Shown: one piece after another, positions 24,000 through 36,207 of the stretch
Layout: each line of letters begins with the position of its first letter
Position numbering within the stretch: the first letter of the stretch is position 1
Assembly (NCBI GenBank): GCA_023935145.1
Contig: CM043699.1
Span: 70,775,638 to 70,839,637 of the forward strand
DNA from: Bretschneidera sinensis
Lineage: Eukaryota; Streptophyta; Magnoliopsida; Brassicales; Akaniaceae
DNA: 64,000 nt
Direction of reading: 5' to 3'
Translations under genes and position numbers: made by a program
The notes under the pieces: generated by a model
Told to the model about the DNA's origin: nothing
What the model saw: only the letters and a program-made list of their open reading frames with translations
Databases searched by the model: none

Positions 24000-24758
24000 A
24001 AAGCCTCAAATGGTACCATCCTAATACTAGCTTGATACTAATTATTGTAAGCAAACTCGATCAAAGGTAAATAAGCATCCTAGCTCATTGAAAAACTCAA
24101 TACCCTTGCCCTCAGCATATCCTCTAGTATTCTGATGATCCTCTCTGTCTGCCCATCAGTTTGAGGATGAAAAGCTATACTAAACTGCAACTGTGTACCT
24201 ATAGCTCTCTGAAAACCCCTCCAAAATCAAGAAGTAAATCTTGAATATCTATCTGATGCAATTCTCAAAGGTACTCCATTTAATCTCACAATCTCCACTA
24301 AATATCACTCAACCAACTTTTTAGGACTCCAAGTAGTTTTAATAGGAAGGAAATGTGAAGACTTAGAAAGTCTATCCACTATAACCCATACAACATCATG
24401 ACCTCTATGAGTATGGGAAAAACCAAAAACAAAATCCATACTAACATTATCCCATGCCTATTCAGGTACTTGAAGTGGCTGATAAACCTGCCAGATTTCT
24501 ATTCTCAGACTTCACCTGTTGACAAATCAAACATTTAGAAATATATACAGCTATATCCTTCTTCATCTTTGACCACTAATAATTATATGTTAACCCCCTA
24601 TACATTTTATTATTATCCGGGTGCATAGAATGCACAGAATCATGAGCCTTTCTTAGTATATCCTTTCTCATCTCAATACCATTGGGAACACAAACTCTAT
24701 GTCCCAGTACCGCCATACCATCTTCTCTAATTCTGAACTTAGTCGGCTTTCCACTCAA
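24000..24758 (-). pseudogene. Gypsy-2 integrase zinc-binding domain and core, broken
   Basis: The minus strand at 24758-24576 reads VPNGIEMRKDILRKAHDS and HPDNNKMYRGL, the H2C2-type N-terminal zinc-binding domain of gypsy integrases. Collinear traces of the core follow to about 24000 with several stops. The catalytic Asp region near 24430 is only partly readable. Confidence 0.7.
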
Positions 24759-24797
24759 TATTTCTTGTCTGATCTTCTCTATCCCTTAATCTCAACT

Positions 24798-25278
24798 CTA
24801 CATCTGTAGCAAACGATCAATAATAAAATATTTTATCACCATATTTGCCATCAATACTTCTCTATCATTAATACTCAACTTAATTCTAATTTCTCTTAAC
24901 TCTACCATCAAGCTAATATCATGACTCCCAATAGCATCTAATTTCCTTATAGACTTTCTACTCAATGTATGAGTTACTACATTAGCTTTCCTTGGATGAT
25001 AGAGAATTGTACAGTCATAGTAACTCTCTCTAGGTAGGTAAATGTGCCAAACTTTTATGATCAGTAAAAATTTCACAAGTGGCTCCATACAGATGATGTC
25101 TCCAAATCTTCAATGCAAATATTATGGCAGTCATTTGCCTAAAAGTATAGGCTATAACTCTCCCATTTTTCATCAACACACATCTTAACCTTTGATGCGA
25201 CGCATCACTATATACCACAAATCCTTCATCACAAAAAGGAAGCACTAATACCGGATCTGTAGTCAACTTCTCTTTCAA
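24798..25278 (-). pseudogene. Gypsy-2 RNase H, broken
   Basis: Two overlapping minus-strand frames carry the domain: 25278-25030 with KEKLTTDPVLVLP, VVYSDASHQ and AYTFRQM, then TDHKSLAHL; and 25088-24798 with SYYDCTILYHPRKANVV. The catalytic DAS and TDHKSL motifs are visible. Compared with gypsy-3, a short stretch between AYTFRQ and IFALKIWRH is missing, and a frameshift separates the two frames. Confidence 0.8.
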
Positions 25279-25468
25279 CAGCTGAAAACTCTTCTCACAT
25301 TCTTTTGACCACCTAAACTCTCACTTCCTTCCTGGTCAATCTGGTCAATGGTACAACAACAATAGAAAAATTCTGGATAAACCTTCTATAATAACCAGCC
25401 AACCCCAAAAAGCTTATAATTTCAGTAACACTAGTTGGTCTTTCCCAATTTAACACTGCCTCCACTTT

Positions 25469-25816
25469 CTACGGTTCAACTGTTGTACCATCTCTTGACA
25501 CAACATGCCCCAAGAAATATATTTCATTCAACCAAAACTCACACTTAGAGAAATTTGCATACAATTTCTCTCTTCTTAGAATCTCCAACACTATCTCTAA
25601 ATGTCTCACATGCTCATCTTTATTCTTAGAATACACCAGGATATCATCAATAAATACAATCACAAATCTATCAAATAATGGTTTAAACACTCGATTCATT
25701 AGATCCACAAAAGCTGAAGGAGCATTAGTCAACCCTAATGGAATCATAAGGAACTCATGATGGCCATAATGTGTCCTAAATGCAGTCTTAGGTACGTCCC
25801 CCTCCTTTATCCTCAA
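25469..25816 (-). pseudogene. Gypsy-2 reverse transcriptase core
   Basis: A 115-codon minus-strand frame with [31 protein letters not shown], the catalytic [15 protein letters not shown] and [10 protein letters not shown]. The palm active site is intact in sequence. The upstream part continues to 25996 with frameshifts and is then cut by gypsy-3. Confidence 0.85.
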
Positions 25817-25996
25817 CTAATGATAACTTGTCTCAAGTCCCTCTTAGAAAACACCTTAGCCCCCTACAACTGCTCAAATAAATCATACATCCTGGGCAAA
25901 GAATATTTATTTTGGATGGTGATCTTATTCAACTATCTATAATCAATGCACAACCTCATCGTCCCATTCTTCTTCTTCACAAACAACACAAGGGCT

Positions 25997-27263
25997 GTAA
26001 GACCTATCCTGGGTTGGCCACCCTCGAGACAGTGTCGTCATGTTTTGAAATCCCAGCACGACACATATATACAACAATATAAAAATATACATCAACTAAA
26101 AAAATATATACAACATATGATGCATGAATATTTACAAATATTTTTTTTTGTTTCTATCAGTCTAAGAATGTGGACCAGGTTGCTTACAGATAATAATTCA
26201 GTCTGAATATCAGCTCACCAATCTATCTGTCCTGCCTGCTACCTGAAATTATTTAACAATGAGAAGTGAGCTTCATAAGCTCAGTGAATTAAATTTACTA
26301 GAAGTATTCAATTTGTATAATTCCAATCACATCTTATAATTCAATAGTTCAAATAGTCTTCCAATATTCATTCATCTATATCTCATATCATTTGATAACA
26401 GCATTTTATTATCATTACTCATCTCATAATCCTCATCATTTATCAATCTCTTCTTAAGTTAATCATCAAATATATCAATATTTCTTCTCATATATTTAAT
26501 CATTTTGAGACTGTCAATTCAACCTCATAATTACCTCATTATGAGGTTAACAGCATATAATCAATCCCTTAGATAATTATTATCTTATCATACTATCATA
26601 TTTCTTTCTCATCATATATGTCTTTCTATGAGACTTATTCATTTATCAATAAATTCACAATCAAGAATAACACTTTAGCATCTCAAGCAATAATAATCAA
26701 TATTTAAAACAAAAGCAATGTTTGAATTTAAATTATCAGATCATTTCATATTATCATTTGGGAACGTTTTCCAACATGTCGACATGTTTTAGCTTAGATC
26801 GGCTTCTTCCCCAGTTCTTTTATTCCATTTAGACTGGCTGCCTTCTCAAGTCTTTTATTTTCAGCTTATACCGGCAGTCACGGTTATTTTATTTCATTTG
26901 GACCAGCTGCCTTCCCGGTTATTTTATTTTCAGCATATACTTGCTGTCATGGTTCTTTTATTTTATTTAGATCGGATGCCTTTCTGGGGCTTTCATTTCC
27001 AGCATTTATTGGCTGTTACGGTTCTTTTATTTCATTTAGAGTGGTTGCCTTCCCGGTTCTTTTATTTCTAGCATATACTAGCTGTCACGGTGCTTTTATT
27101 TCATTTAGACCGGCTTCTTTCTTGGTTCTTTTATTTCGAGCATATACCAGCTGTCATGGTTCTTTTATTTCATTTAAATTGGCTGCCTTCCCGGTTCTTT
27201 TATTTCTAGCATATACCGGCTATCACGATTCTTTTACTTCATTTAGACCAGCTGCCTTCCAGG
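25997..27263 (-). repeat. Gypsy-3 3' LTR, truncated
   Basis: Starts tgtaagacc and follows the gypsy-1 LTR until the minisatellite, then jumps at about 27258-27266 straight into the internal region. Roughly the second half of the LTR and ~350 bp of internal sequence are missing. The joint shares ccagg-tatacacaa with the intact arrangement at 40547-40560. Confidence 0.8.
26800..27262. repeat. 69-bp minisatellite in gypsy-3 3' LTR
   Basis: About six units combining cggttcttttatttccagcat, ataccggctgtcacggttctttt and atttcatttagaccggctgccttcc. The unit is a longer relative of the 36-bp repeat in gypsy-1. Confidence 0.8.
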
Positions 27264-28390
27264 TATACACAATTAGCCCAACTTTCTCAATAACCACATA
27301 GGGTCCCACAAACCTCGGACTCAACTTTCCTTTCTTTTTGACCCTCAATACACCTTTCCATGGAGATATTTTCAAATACACCTAATCATCTACTTGAAAC
27401 TTAAGAGATCTTCTTCTATTATCAACATAGCTATTCGGTTTACTCTATTCTACTTTAATGTTCTCTCTAACCAGTTTGATCCTCTCAATTGTTAATTCAA
27501 TAATTTATGGACAAAATATATTTCTCTATCCTACTTCTTCCCAACATATAGGAGTTCTACATCTCCTACCATACAGTGCTTCAAACAGTGCCATTCCAAT
27601 ACTAGATTGATGTTGATTATTATTAGCAAATTTAGTCAATGGCAAGTAAGAATCTCAACTTACTGATAAACGCATCCTATTTGCCCTCAAAATATCTTCT
27701 AGTACTCTAATAATCTTTTCTATCTACTTATCTGTTAGAGGATGAAAAGTTATACTAATTTGTAACTGCGTACCCATGGCGTTCTAAAATTCTCTCCAAA
27801 ACCAAGATGTAAATCTCACATCTCTATTTGACACTATACTCAGTGGTACTCTATGCAACCTCACAATCTCAACTACATACAGTTCAACCAACTTTTTACG
27901 ACTCCAATTAGTTTTAATTGGAAGAAATTGAGATGACTTAGAAAGTCTATCTACTATCACTTACACAGTATCGTGACCTCTCTGGTTATGGGAAAATCCA
28001 GAAAAAAAATCAATACTTACATTTTTCTATGGTCATTCCAGCACAAGAAGAGGCTGTAGTAAACCTCCCGAATGTTTATTCTATGACTTCACTTACTGAC
28101 AAACCAAACATCTAGAAATATGTTCAGCTACATCCCTCTTCAATTCTGACCACTAATAATTCTGTCTCAATCCTCTATACATCTTATTGTTACTCGGGTG
28201 CATCGAATATACATCATCATGTGCCTTTCTTAATATCTTCTTTCTCAACTCAGCATCATTAGGAACACAATTCCTATGTTCATATACCCTCATTTCTAAT
28301 TTTGAACTCATATTGCTTTCTGGTAAGCACTTCCTGCTTAATCTTTTCTATCTCTTCATCTCTACCTTGCATCTTTAAGAAGCATTTTAC
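27264..28390 (-). pseudogene. Gypsy-3 integrase region, broken
   Basis: DNA similarity to gypsy-1 and gypsy-2 integrase runs through this stretch on the minus strand, but no frame stays open. A zinc-binding-domain remnant lies near 28100-28260. The region nearest the LTR begins within the post-integrase part because of the deletion at 27263. Confidence 0.65.
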
Positions 28391-28399
28391 TATGGATGA

Positions 28400-28972
28400 C
28401 TATATAACTATATTTGCTAACAATGATCCTCTATCACTGATATTCAACTTAATTCTTATCTCTCTAAAATCTATCGACAATTTTACATCATGACTCTTAA
28501 AAGTAGTTAATATTCCTGTAGATTTTCTTCTCAATGCATCAGCTACCACCTTCGCTGTTTCTAAATGATTGTGAATTGTACAATCATAGACACTAATCAA
28601 CTCCATCCACCATCTTTGCCTCAAATTCAACTCTCTCTGGGTAGATAAGTATGTCAAACTCTTTTGATTAGTAAATATCTCACAATTGGTTCCATATAGA
28701 TTATGTCTCCAAATCGTCAAAGCGAATACTATGGCAGCTAACTCTAAGTCATGGGTAGGGTAATTTCTCTCAAGATTCCTCAATTGTCTAGAAGCATATG
28801 CCATTGCCTTTCCATGTTGCATCAACACACATCCCAACTCTTGATGGGATGCATCATTGTACACCACAAATCCTTCATCTTTAGAAGGAAGCACCAATAT
28901 TGGAGCTGTACTCAATTTTTTCTGTAGTAATTGGAAACTTTTCTCACACTCCCCAGACCATACAAATCTCAC
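28400..28972 (-). pseudogene. Gypsy-3 RNase H domain
   Basis: A 190-codon minus-strand frame: FVWSGECEKSFQLLQKKL, VVYNDASHQELGCVL, YASRQLRNLERNYPTHDLEL and FALTIWRHNLYG, then TNQKSLTYL. Family members usually read YSDAS and TDHKSL; here the first Asp-containing motif is NDAS and the second TNQKS, so a catalytic Asp and its neighbour are altered. It is the longest open RNase H in the window but probably inactive. It is preceded by RT and followed by integrase. Confidence 0.85.
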
Positions 28973-29107
28973 CTCTTTCTAATCTCGGTCATATTTTTTG
29001 GTCTCTCCCAACTCTGTACTACCTCTACCTTCTGTGGATCAATTGCTACACAATCTCCAGATACTACATACCACAAGAAAGTTATTTCATTCAGCCAAAA
29101 TTCACAT

Positions 29108-29422
29108 TTAGGAAATTATATCATATAATCTTTCTCTCCTTAAAATCTCCAACACAATTTCTAAATGTTTTACATGCTCTTCCTTAGTCTTAAAATACAC
29201 CAAGATGTTATCAATGAACACAACGATAAAATTATGAAGAAATGGTTTAAAAATTTTATTCATCAAGTCTATGAACGTTGCTGGAGCGTTAGTCAACCCG
29301 AATGGCATCACAAGAAACTTATGATAATAACATGTCCTAAAAGCAATCTTAGGTATGTCTCCCTCCTTTATCCTTAACTGATAATAACCTGATCTCAGGT
29401 TTATCTTTGAATAAACTCTCAC
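29108..29422 (-). pseudogene. Gypsy-3 reverse transcriptase core
   Basis: The minus-strand frame carries [29 protein letters not shown] and [15 protein letters not shown]. The usual FIDD is FIDN, so the second metal-binding Asp is lost by a GAT-to-AAT change. The enzyme would be inactive even without the surrounding frameshifts. Confidence 0.85.
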
Positions 29423-29708
29423 TCTCTACAACAGTTCAAACAAATCAACTATCTTGGACAAGAGATATTTTTTTCTTAATAGTGATCTTATTCAGTTGCC
29501 TATAGTCTATACATAATCTCATCGTTTTATTTTTTTTATTCACAAAAAATACCGAGGCTCCCCATGGTGACACACTTGGTCGAATAAATTATTTGTTTAA
29601 CAATTCCTAAAGTTGAACCTTCAGCTCTCTCAATTCAGCAGGTCTCATTATATAGGGTGCTATTGAAATAGGTTCATAAACCAGAATCACATCCATGGAA
29701 AACTCAAT

Positions 29709-30254
29709 CTATCTACTAGGAGGTAAATTAGATAACTCATCAAGAAAAACATTAGAATAATCTTTCACCACTAAGATTTCCTCTGGCTTTCTATCTTCCT
29801 TTCTAGGATTCACAACATATGCTAAATATCCCTCACAATCATTCCTCAGCAATTTGCTAGTAGTTAAGGCAGAAAAAAGATAATTGGCAAGTATCTTACG
29901 TTCTCCCTGAAAGTTAAACTCCTTTTGTCCTGGTATCTTGAACCCCACATTTCTCTAAGAATAATCAACCCAAACATTATACGCCGACAACCAATTTATC
30001 TCCAAAATAAAATCAAAATCAACCATATTCAAAGAAAACAAATCAATTTCAAACTCTTTATCATCCATACAGATTACACAACCCCAATAAATAGTTTTAA
30101 TCATAATTCTATCTTCAGTAGAAATTTCAACAATAAGATTATGCATCAAAGGACTAATATAAACATCAATAGACTTCATAAACACACTGGATGTAAAAGA
30201 ACGAGTTGCACTAGGATCAACCAATATTGATATGTCCACCTTTTCTACATACAA
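29709..30254 (-). pseudogene. Gypsy-3 retropepsin-like protease and linker to RT
   Basis: 30254-29955 reads ISILVDPSATRSFTSSVF, later FDFILEINWLS, which is the RVP-like protease of plant gypsy elements; the usual DPGAT active site is DPSAT (Gly to Ser). 29948-29709 continues with the linker ending VFLDELSNLPPSR, which normally leads into RT. One frameshift separates the two. Confidence 0.8.
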
Positions 30255-30796
30255 AGCACCTCAAATTAGGACAATTCTAGGATAAATATATTTTATGATT
30301 ACTTTTATAACATGTTCTAGTCTTTCTATCACCTTACCACATTCTCTAGGCAGTACACTCCCGCCTTTACAATAGCTTCCAGTTTCGACAAACTGTTTCC
30401 CAAATCCAAGGGTCCAACTAATATTACTCTGAGCTACAGAAGCAACAGATCATGCTTGCCTCTGACTTTGTATTACAGTTCCCTATGACAAGGAACACCT
30501 CCTCTGGAGTGGTCTCCTACCCAACACACTCATACTGCTACCACCTTTGGGTCCCCCAAATCTAGATATCTTCAGCCAATCTCTCCTACCTCAAAACTCC
30601 ATCATATCCTTCTCAATCTATAGTGCTATATCCACCAACCTAGCATAATTCATATGCCTTATGTAAGATAGTTTGATTTAATCTCAAAATGTAGTCCATC
30701 TATGAACTTCTTACACTTTTTTCTCCTTTAGGTCTACCATTTTCGGTACAAACCTCGACAAAGCCACAAATATCCTATCATACTAAGTCATAGTCA

Positions 30797-31489
30797 TTAC
30801 ATTTGCCTCAAATAAATAAAATATCTCTCTTGTTGGGCTCTAAAGGTATAAGGAAAGTATTTATCAAGGAAAACCTCCTTAAACTTATTCCAGGTTAAGG
30901 GTCTATCAATATAAGCACTTACCTTTGGAAGAATATCCTCCCACCATTCTAAAGCTTCTTTTTTTAACTTAAACGAAGCAAAGGCGACCCTCTGCCCGTC
31001 AATCACTGGTAAAATACCAAATACTCTCTCTAAATGTTTCACCCATAGCTCAGGCTCAAAAGGATTCATAGATCCTTTAAAAAATAAAGCTTTCGATATA
31101 ATATCTCTAACAAAACAATCTCCTCGTATCTCGTGTAAAAACTCATATTTCCTATTTTGAACGTCTACCATTACTGGATTTACAACAAACTTAGGAACTG
31201 CTCTAGCCTGTTCATCAAGTCTATGCTATAGACTATCAATTCTATCATCTGTTACATTCATTTTCTCAAGAGCATGAGCAAGAGATTCTCTTAGCTCATC
31301 TCTTTCAACTTCAGATTCTCTCATGCTCCTACTAATATCAATTATACTGTCAACACATTCCCTTCTAGGGACCATAGACTCAGACTGAACCTTGACTTGT
31401 CTAAATATTGGAGGCCTACCACGCCTTCTCAAGTTAACAACTCTAACTCTAGCTCTAGCACGTCCACGTGTTATCCTCAGACTATTCAT
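30797..31489 (-). pseudogene. Gypsy-3 gag
   Basis: 31489-31226 starts at the first Met after the PBS (MNSLRITRGRARARVRV) and gives the basic N-terminus and a helical part rich in Arg and Glu. After a stop, 31171-30797 gives the retrotransposon gag core: PFEPELWVKHLERVFG, ALEWWED and TWNKFKEVFLDKYFP. The zinc-knuckle part further on (about 30300-30780) is broken. Gag would form the particle coat; here it cannot be made whole. Confidence 0.8.
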
Positions 31490-31558
31490 TAAAATATGTT
31501 TCTTTTAATCTTCCACTTTCTTTCTTTTTATGCAGTCTACAAAATTATAAAACCTAAT

Positions 31559-31570
31559 GCTCTGATACCA
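31559..31570 (-). promoter_or_regulatory. Gypsy-3 primer binding site
   Basis: The minus strand reads tggtatcagagc, the complement of the initiator-Met tRNA 3' end, four bases inside the 5' LTR. Confidence 0.9.
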
Positions 31571-33323
31571 AAATTGTAACAACCCATTCCGAGTTGGCTA
31601 CCTCAGAGACAGTGTTGTCACGTTTTAAAATTCCAGCACAACATATATATACAACAATATAAAAATTTACATTAATTGAAATGATATATACATCATATGA
31701 TGCATGAATATTTAAAAATATATTTTTTTTGTTTCCCTTAGTCTGAGGATATGGACCATGTGGCTTAAAGATAATGAGTCAGCTTGAATATCACCTCACC
31801 ATTCTATCTGTCCTGCCTGCTGCCTGAAATTATTTAATAATGAGGAGTGAGCTTCATAAGCTCAGTGAATTAAATTTACTAAAAGTACTCATTTAGTATA
31901 ATTCTAGTCACATCTTATAATTCAATAGTTCAAATAGTCTTCAAATATTCATTAATCTAATTTGATAATAGCATTCTATTATCACTACGCATATCATAAT
32001 CCTCATCATTTACCAATCTCTTCTTAAGTTAATCATCAAATATATCAATCTTTCTTCTCATATATTTAATCATCTTGAGACTATCAATTCAACCTCATAA
32101 TTACCTCATTATGAGATTCACAACATATAATCAATCCCTCAGATAATTCTTATCATATCATAGTTTCATATTTTTTCTCATCATATCTGTCTCTCCGTGA
32201 GACTCATTCTGTTGGAAATCACCTTGACAAGATGCCCAGGTGGTGATATTCCAAACACCCAAGTCTATAATGACTGGTAGAAATAATTTCAGAAATCAAA
32301 CACAAGAACAGAAAATCAAAGAAAGAAAGAAGACAAGCAATTTGTTATTGAGGTTCGGCAATGTGTTTACGTCCCCGTGAGTTCCTCCGAACTCTCTGCA
32401 CTATCTCAAATGGTTCTTACAAGTTACAGCAATCCCCTTCAAGAAACCAAGTTCTTGAAGACACCAAGAAGAGAAGGAAGAAGATTACAATGCTCTCTCT
32501 CTATGCTACTCTCTCTTCTTTACAACCAGCCTCACTACAAAGAGTCCCTCTTGTGTTTATGTCTCTAACATAATTCTCTCTTGTATTTATAATTGATCTC
32601 ACAATGTCACAACTTTCTCTTGTTCTATATGTTTCTGTAGTGTGTGAAAATGAGGCTTAAGAACCCCTTTTATAGCCTTTCACTTCTTGGACATTCTTGT
32701 GAATCAATCTCCACACTTTGATTATGATCTCCTTTTAATCTTAGCCCTTCATCATCCTCCAGGTGGTGCTGTGCATTTTGGTATTGTACACACACACAGT
32801 TTGGAGAGTCCTAAGTCATTCTGCCCATGTGTGCCTTGGTGTGCTTGGCGCTGGGGCAGAGTGCACTTGTGATGTCTTTGGGCGGTGCGGCGCTGGGTGC
32901 TAGGCACCTAGGCACTGGTGCGCACTTGGTGTGTAACACGCTGGACGATGCAGTGCTGGCTTTTGGGTGCCTAGGCACTAGTGCGCACCTGATATGTAAC
33001 ACGCTGGAGGGCGCGGTGCTGGCTTCTAGGCGCCTAGGTGCTGGTGCTATGCGCACACCTTTCTACCTGTGTGCAGAAGTGCACACACTAGTGCGCATGG
33101 CTTTCCCTTGCTCCAAAATGATGCATACATATGTGTACAACCTTCTAACATGCTGAACTTTGATATTCCACCTTTGGTTTGGACTTTAACCATTTTTAAA
33201 CCATGGTTGGACCTATTTAAACCTAAGACAAATAACAACAATCTCTACCTTTGTCTAAGCGTTCAAAAAACCTGAACCATTGTGCAGAAAGTTTTGGGAT
33301 CCAAACTCATCTTAAGTCACCAA

Positions 33324-34460
33324 TTAACCAACTCTAATTCTAAGTAATTCAAGGTAATGATTGAACTTACTTAGAGGTAGAACTTTAGTACCCAAGTCCG
33401 CAGGATTTTCTTCTCTGGCAATCTTGTCCACATGGATGCATCCTGTCATAACATTTTCCTGAATGAAATGATACCGAACATCCATATGCTTTGTCCTCTC
33501 ATGGAACACTGGATTTTTACACAAGTGCAAGGCACTTTGACTATCCAAAAATACCACAACCTGCTCATCTAGTACCTTCAACTCTTCAAGAAACCCTTTG
33601 CACCACATAGCTTCCTTGATGGCCTCCGTAGCAGCTATGTACTCAGCCTCGGTTGTTGAGAGTGCTACCACTAGCTGTAACTGAGCCTTCCAACTTACAC
33701 AACATCCATTTAAGTTGAAAAAATAGGAGGTAATCGATCTCTTTTTATCCCGGTCTGCTCCATAGTTCGAATCAACAAAACCCTCAAGGCAGATGGCATT
33801 ACCCCTCTTCTCATACACCAGTCCTACTTCCGGGCTTCCCTTCAAATACCTCAGGAACCACTTCATCCCAAGCCAATGCTCATTTTCGGGATTACTCGTA
33901 AACCTGCTAAGAATACTCATTGCATGAGCAATGTCGGGTCTAATGCTTACCATGGTGTACATAACAGAACCAACAACACTAGAGTAAGGGGCTTTCTCCA
34001 TTTCCTTTTTCTTTGCCTCCGATCTTGGACAATGATCACTGGAGAAATTGAAATGACCAGCAAGAAGAACCTTAACTGGTTTGCTATCTTCCATAGAGAA
34101 TCTAGATATCATCTTCTCTATGTAGGAGGTTTGAAAGATCTTCAATCTGTTTCTCTCCCTTTCCCGGATGATACACATCCCAATGATCTTTAGTGCATGA
34201 CCAAGATCCTTCATCTCAAACTCGTCACTGAGTTGAGCCTCCAATTTATTTATCCTCTCCATGCTGCTCCCAACCAGTAACATGTCATCAACATAAATGA
34301 GGATGATCACCATTTCCTTAACCTTCTGCCCCTTATAGTACAAGCACGAATCATAGTAGCTCCTTATGAAACCCAAGCTGATTACAAAGGAATCAAACCT
34401 CTTATTCCATTTCTTAGGTGATTGCTTCAAGCCATAGAAATATTTCTTTAATTTGCACAC
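33324..34460 (-). pseudogene. Copia-2 RT C-terminus and RNase H
   Basis: A 378-codon open frame: KLKKYFYGLKQSPKKWNKRF, the catalytic IYVDDMLLVG, then the RNase H part with STRPDIA-like SIRPDIAHAMS, ALSTTEAEYIA, FLDSQSALHLCKNP and HMDVRYHFIQE. It runs to a stop 83 bp before the 3' LTR PPT region, the normal pol end. It is the longest open frame in the window. Upstream RT sequence (34967-34461) is broken, so the Met start at 34460 is not a natural one. Confidence 0.9.
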
Positions 34461-34967
34461 TAACTCTCCCTGCCTTGCCTCTTCTTAACCTTCGGGTTGC
34501 CTCATGAAAATGGTCTCATCAAGCTCTCCATGTAAGATTTCTGTCTTTCCATCTATTTGCTCAATTTCCTAATCAAATTGGACAACTAATGCTAACACTA
34601 TCTAGATCGTCTTGTACTTCACAACCGGTTAGAATATTTCAGTGAAATCTATGCCTTCTTTTTGTGTGAACCCCTTCGCCACCAGCCTAGCTTTATATCA
34701 GACTTCATCCCCTAGAGTATTCCCTTTTTTGATCTTATAGAGCCATCTACAATCCATAACTCTCTGTTTTTCAGGTTTGGGCACCAACTCCCAAGAGTTG
34801 TTCTTCATCAAAGACTCAATTTCTTCCTCCATAGCCAGCTGCCACTTTGATGAATCCTTACACTCCATGGCATTCGTGTAAGTTTCTTGTTCAACCTCTC
34901 CTTCCTTCCAAGGAGCTGCTGCATCTGTAGCATTTGTAAACCCATATCTCAAAGGTGGTCTAACCAC
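34461..34967 (-). pseudogene. Copia-2 RT N-terminal part, broken
   Basis: 34967-34698 reads a conserved WQLAMEEEIESLMKNNSWELVP and DCRWLYKIKKG, the start of copia RT. From 34697 to 34461 the frame carries stops but the expected KGFTQKEGIDF and GELDETIF-type sequences remain readable, so nothing large is deleted, unlike copia-1. Confidence 0.8.
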
Positions 34968-35156
34968 TCTCTTTCCTCGGTCTCTTGTGAGTTGGTAGTC
35001 ATTTACTGCATCAACCTCTTCTTGTTCAGCCTCTTCTTAAGTTTCTTGATCTTGGCATTCATCCAAGGGCTCTACCTGGTCCGAACCCTCTTGCCTCCTC
35101 TGCTCTACATGAACCGAGTTCTCCTTGATGCGATGCTCCACAACTTCCGGTTTGGT

Positions 35157-36198
35157 TTACTCACTAGCCCCTGCAGGGTTAGTTTTCTCCAAGTAGGGAA
35201 ATAATAATTCATTAAAAATAACATCCCTACTTATAATCAGTTTCATGCCCTTCTTTTCTAAGGACCACAACCTATATCCCTTAAACCCATCACCATATCC
35301 TAGAAATACACATTTTCTAGATCTAGGGTCAAGTTTATCTTCCTTTTGATGTGCATATGCTGCACACCCAAAAGTCCTTAGGTTGCTTAATTCAGGGGGT
35401 TTTCCACTCCACATCTCCATGAGAGTCTTGAGCTCTAAAGCTCTAGAGGGTGATGTATTTATCAAGTATGCAGCTATAGCCACAGCTTCTCCCCAAAAAT
35501 ATTTTGGTAACCCAGATCCTATTAACATGCACCTAACCTTCTCCATAAGGGTTCTATTCAATCTTTCAGCAACTCCATTTTGCTGGGGTGTTTTTACAAC
35601 CATCCTATGCCTTAGAATGGCATTTAATAAACAGAATTTATCAAAATCATTATTGCAAAATTCTAAGCCATTATTAGTTCGTAAAGCCTTAACTACCCTA
35701 CCCGTTTGAGATTCCAACAACTTCTTCCACACAACAAATTTATTCAAGGCATCAGATTTATTCCTAAGCAAATAAACCCACACTCTTCTTGAATAATCAT
35801 CAATTAAAGATAGAAAGTAAAAGTTACCTCCCTATGTTGGTGTTCTTTCTGGTCCCCAAAGGTCTGAATGAATGTAATCAAGAATCCCTTTGGACTTGTG
35901 CACTTCGGTGTTGCTTCCCAAGAATGCAACTCTCACAAAATCAAGTTTTTTTACTTTGTCACCACCAAGTAAACCTTCCTTGCTAAGCACTTGTAGGCCC
36001 TTTTTCGCTCATGTGACCCAAGTGAATGTGCCAAAGGGCTGCCTTGTCCATCTCAGCCATCAAGCTTACTGCTTGATCATTGATTTCTGTCTCTCTGATC
36101 ATCTCATAGAGTCCATCATTTCTTGCTGCCTTGATCACTACCAAAGATCCCTTGGCCACCTTGATCTTTCCTCCATCTACTTTGTATGTATACCCCAT
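35157..36198 (-). pseudogene. Copia-2 integrase
   Basis: 36198-35983 carries the pre-integrase zinc region (ALWHIHLGHMSEKG). 35783-35157 is a 208-codon frame with WVYLLRNKSDALNKF, LRTNNGLEF, TPQQNGVAERLNRTLMEKVR, and the C-terminal FGCAAYAHQ and RSRKCVFLGYG. The motif LRTNNG should be LRTDNG, so the second catalytic Asp of the DDE triad is replaced by Asn (GAT to AAT). The section between the two frames (35984-35784) is frameshifted. Confidence 0.85.
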
Positions 36199-36207
36199 GG
36201 AATCCAG

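Larger units (their letters stand above)
21486..25996 (-). mobile_element. Gypsy-2: truncated Ty3/gypsy element
   Basis: Minus-strand element keeping a partial 3' LTR (21486-23351), integrase, RNase H and most of RT. It stops at 25996 inside the N-terminal part of RT, where gypsy-3 starts. Its gag, protease and 5' LTR do not reappear after gypsy-3, so they were lost. The left edge at 21486 lacks the normal LTR terminus and abuts the hAT element without target duplication; this is a deletion breakpoint. Confidence 0.85.

Noticed and set aside
27041..27301. Open frame with a 23-residue repeat in the gypsy-3 LTR, also 38783-39139
   Set aside because: By-product of the 69-bp minisatellite, which is also a multiple of three.
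32827..33156. Ala/Gly-rich open frames on both strands in the copia-2 LTRs (also 38063-38423)
   Set aside because: They come from GC-rich ~66-bp tandem units in the LTR; both strands are open and no domain is seen.
34887..35204. Plus-strand open frames opposite the copia-2 pol
   Set aside because: Shadow frames of the minus-strand polyprotein; no domain in the plus-strand reading.
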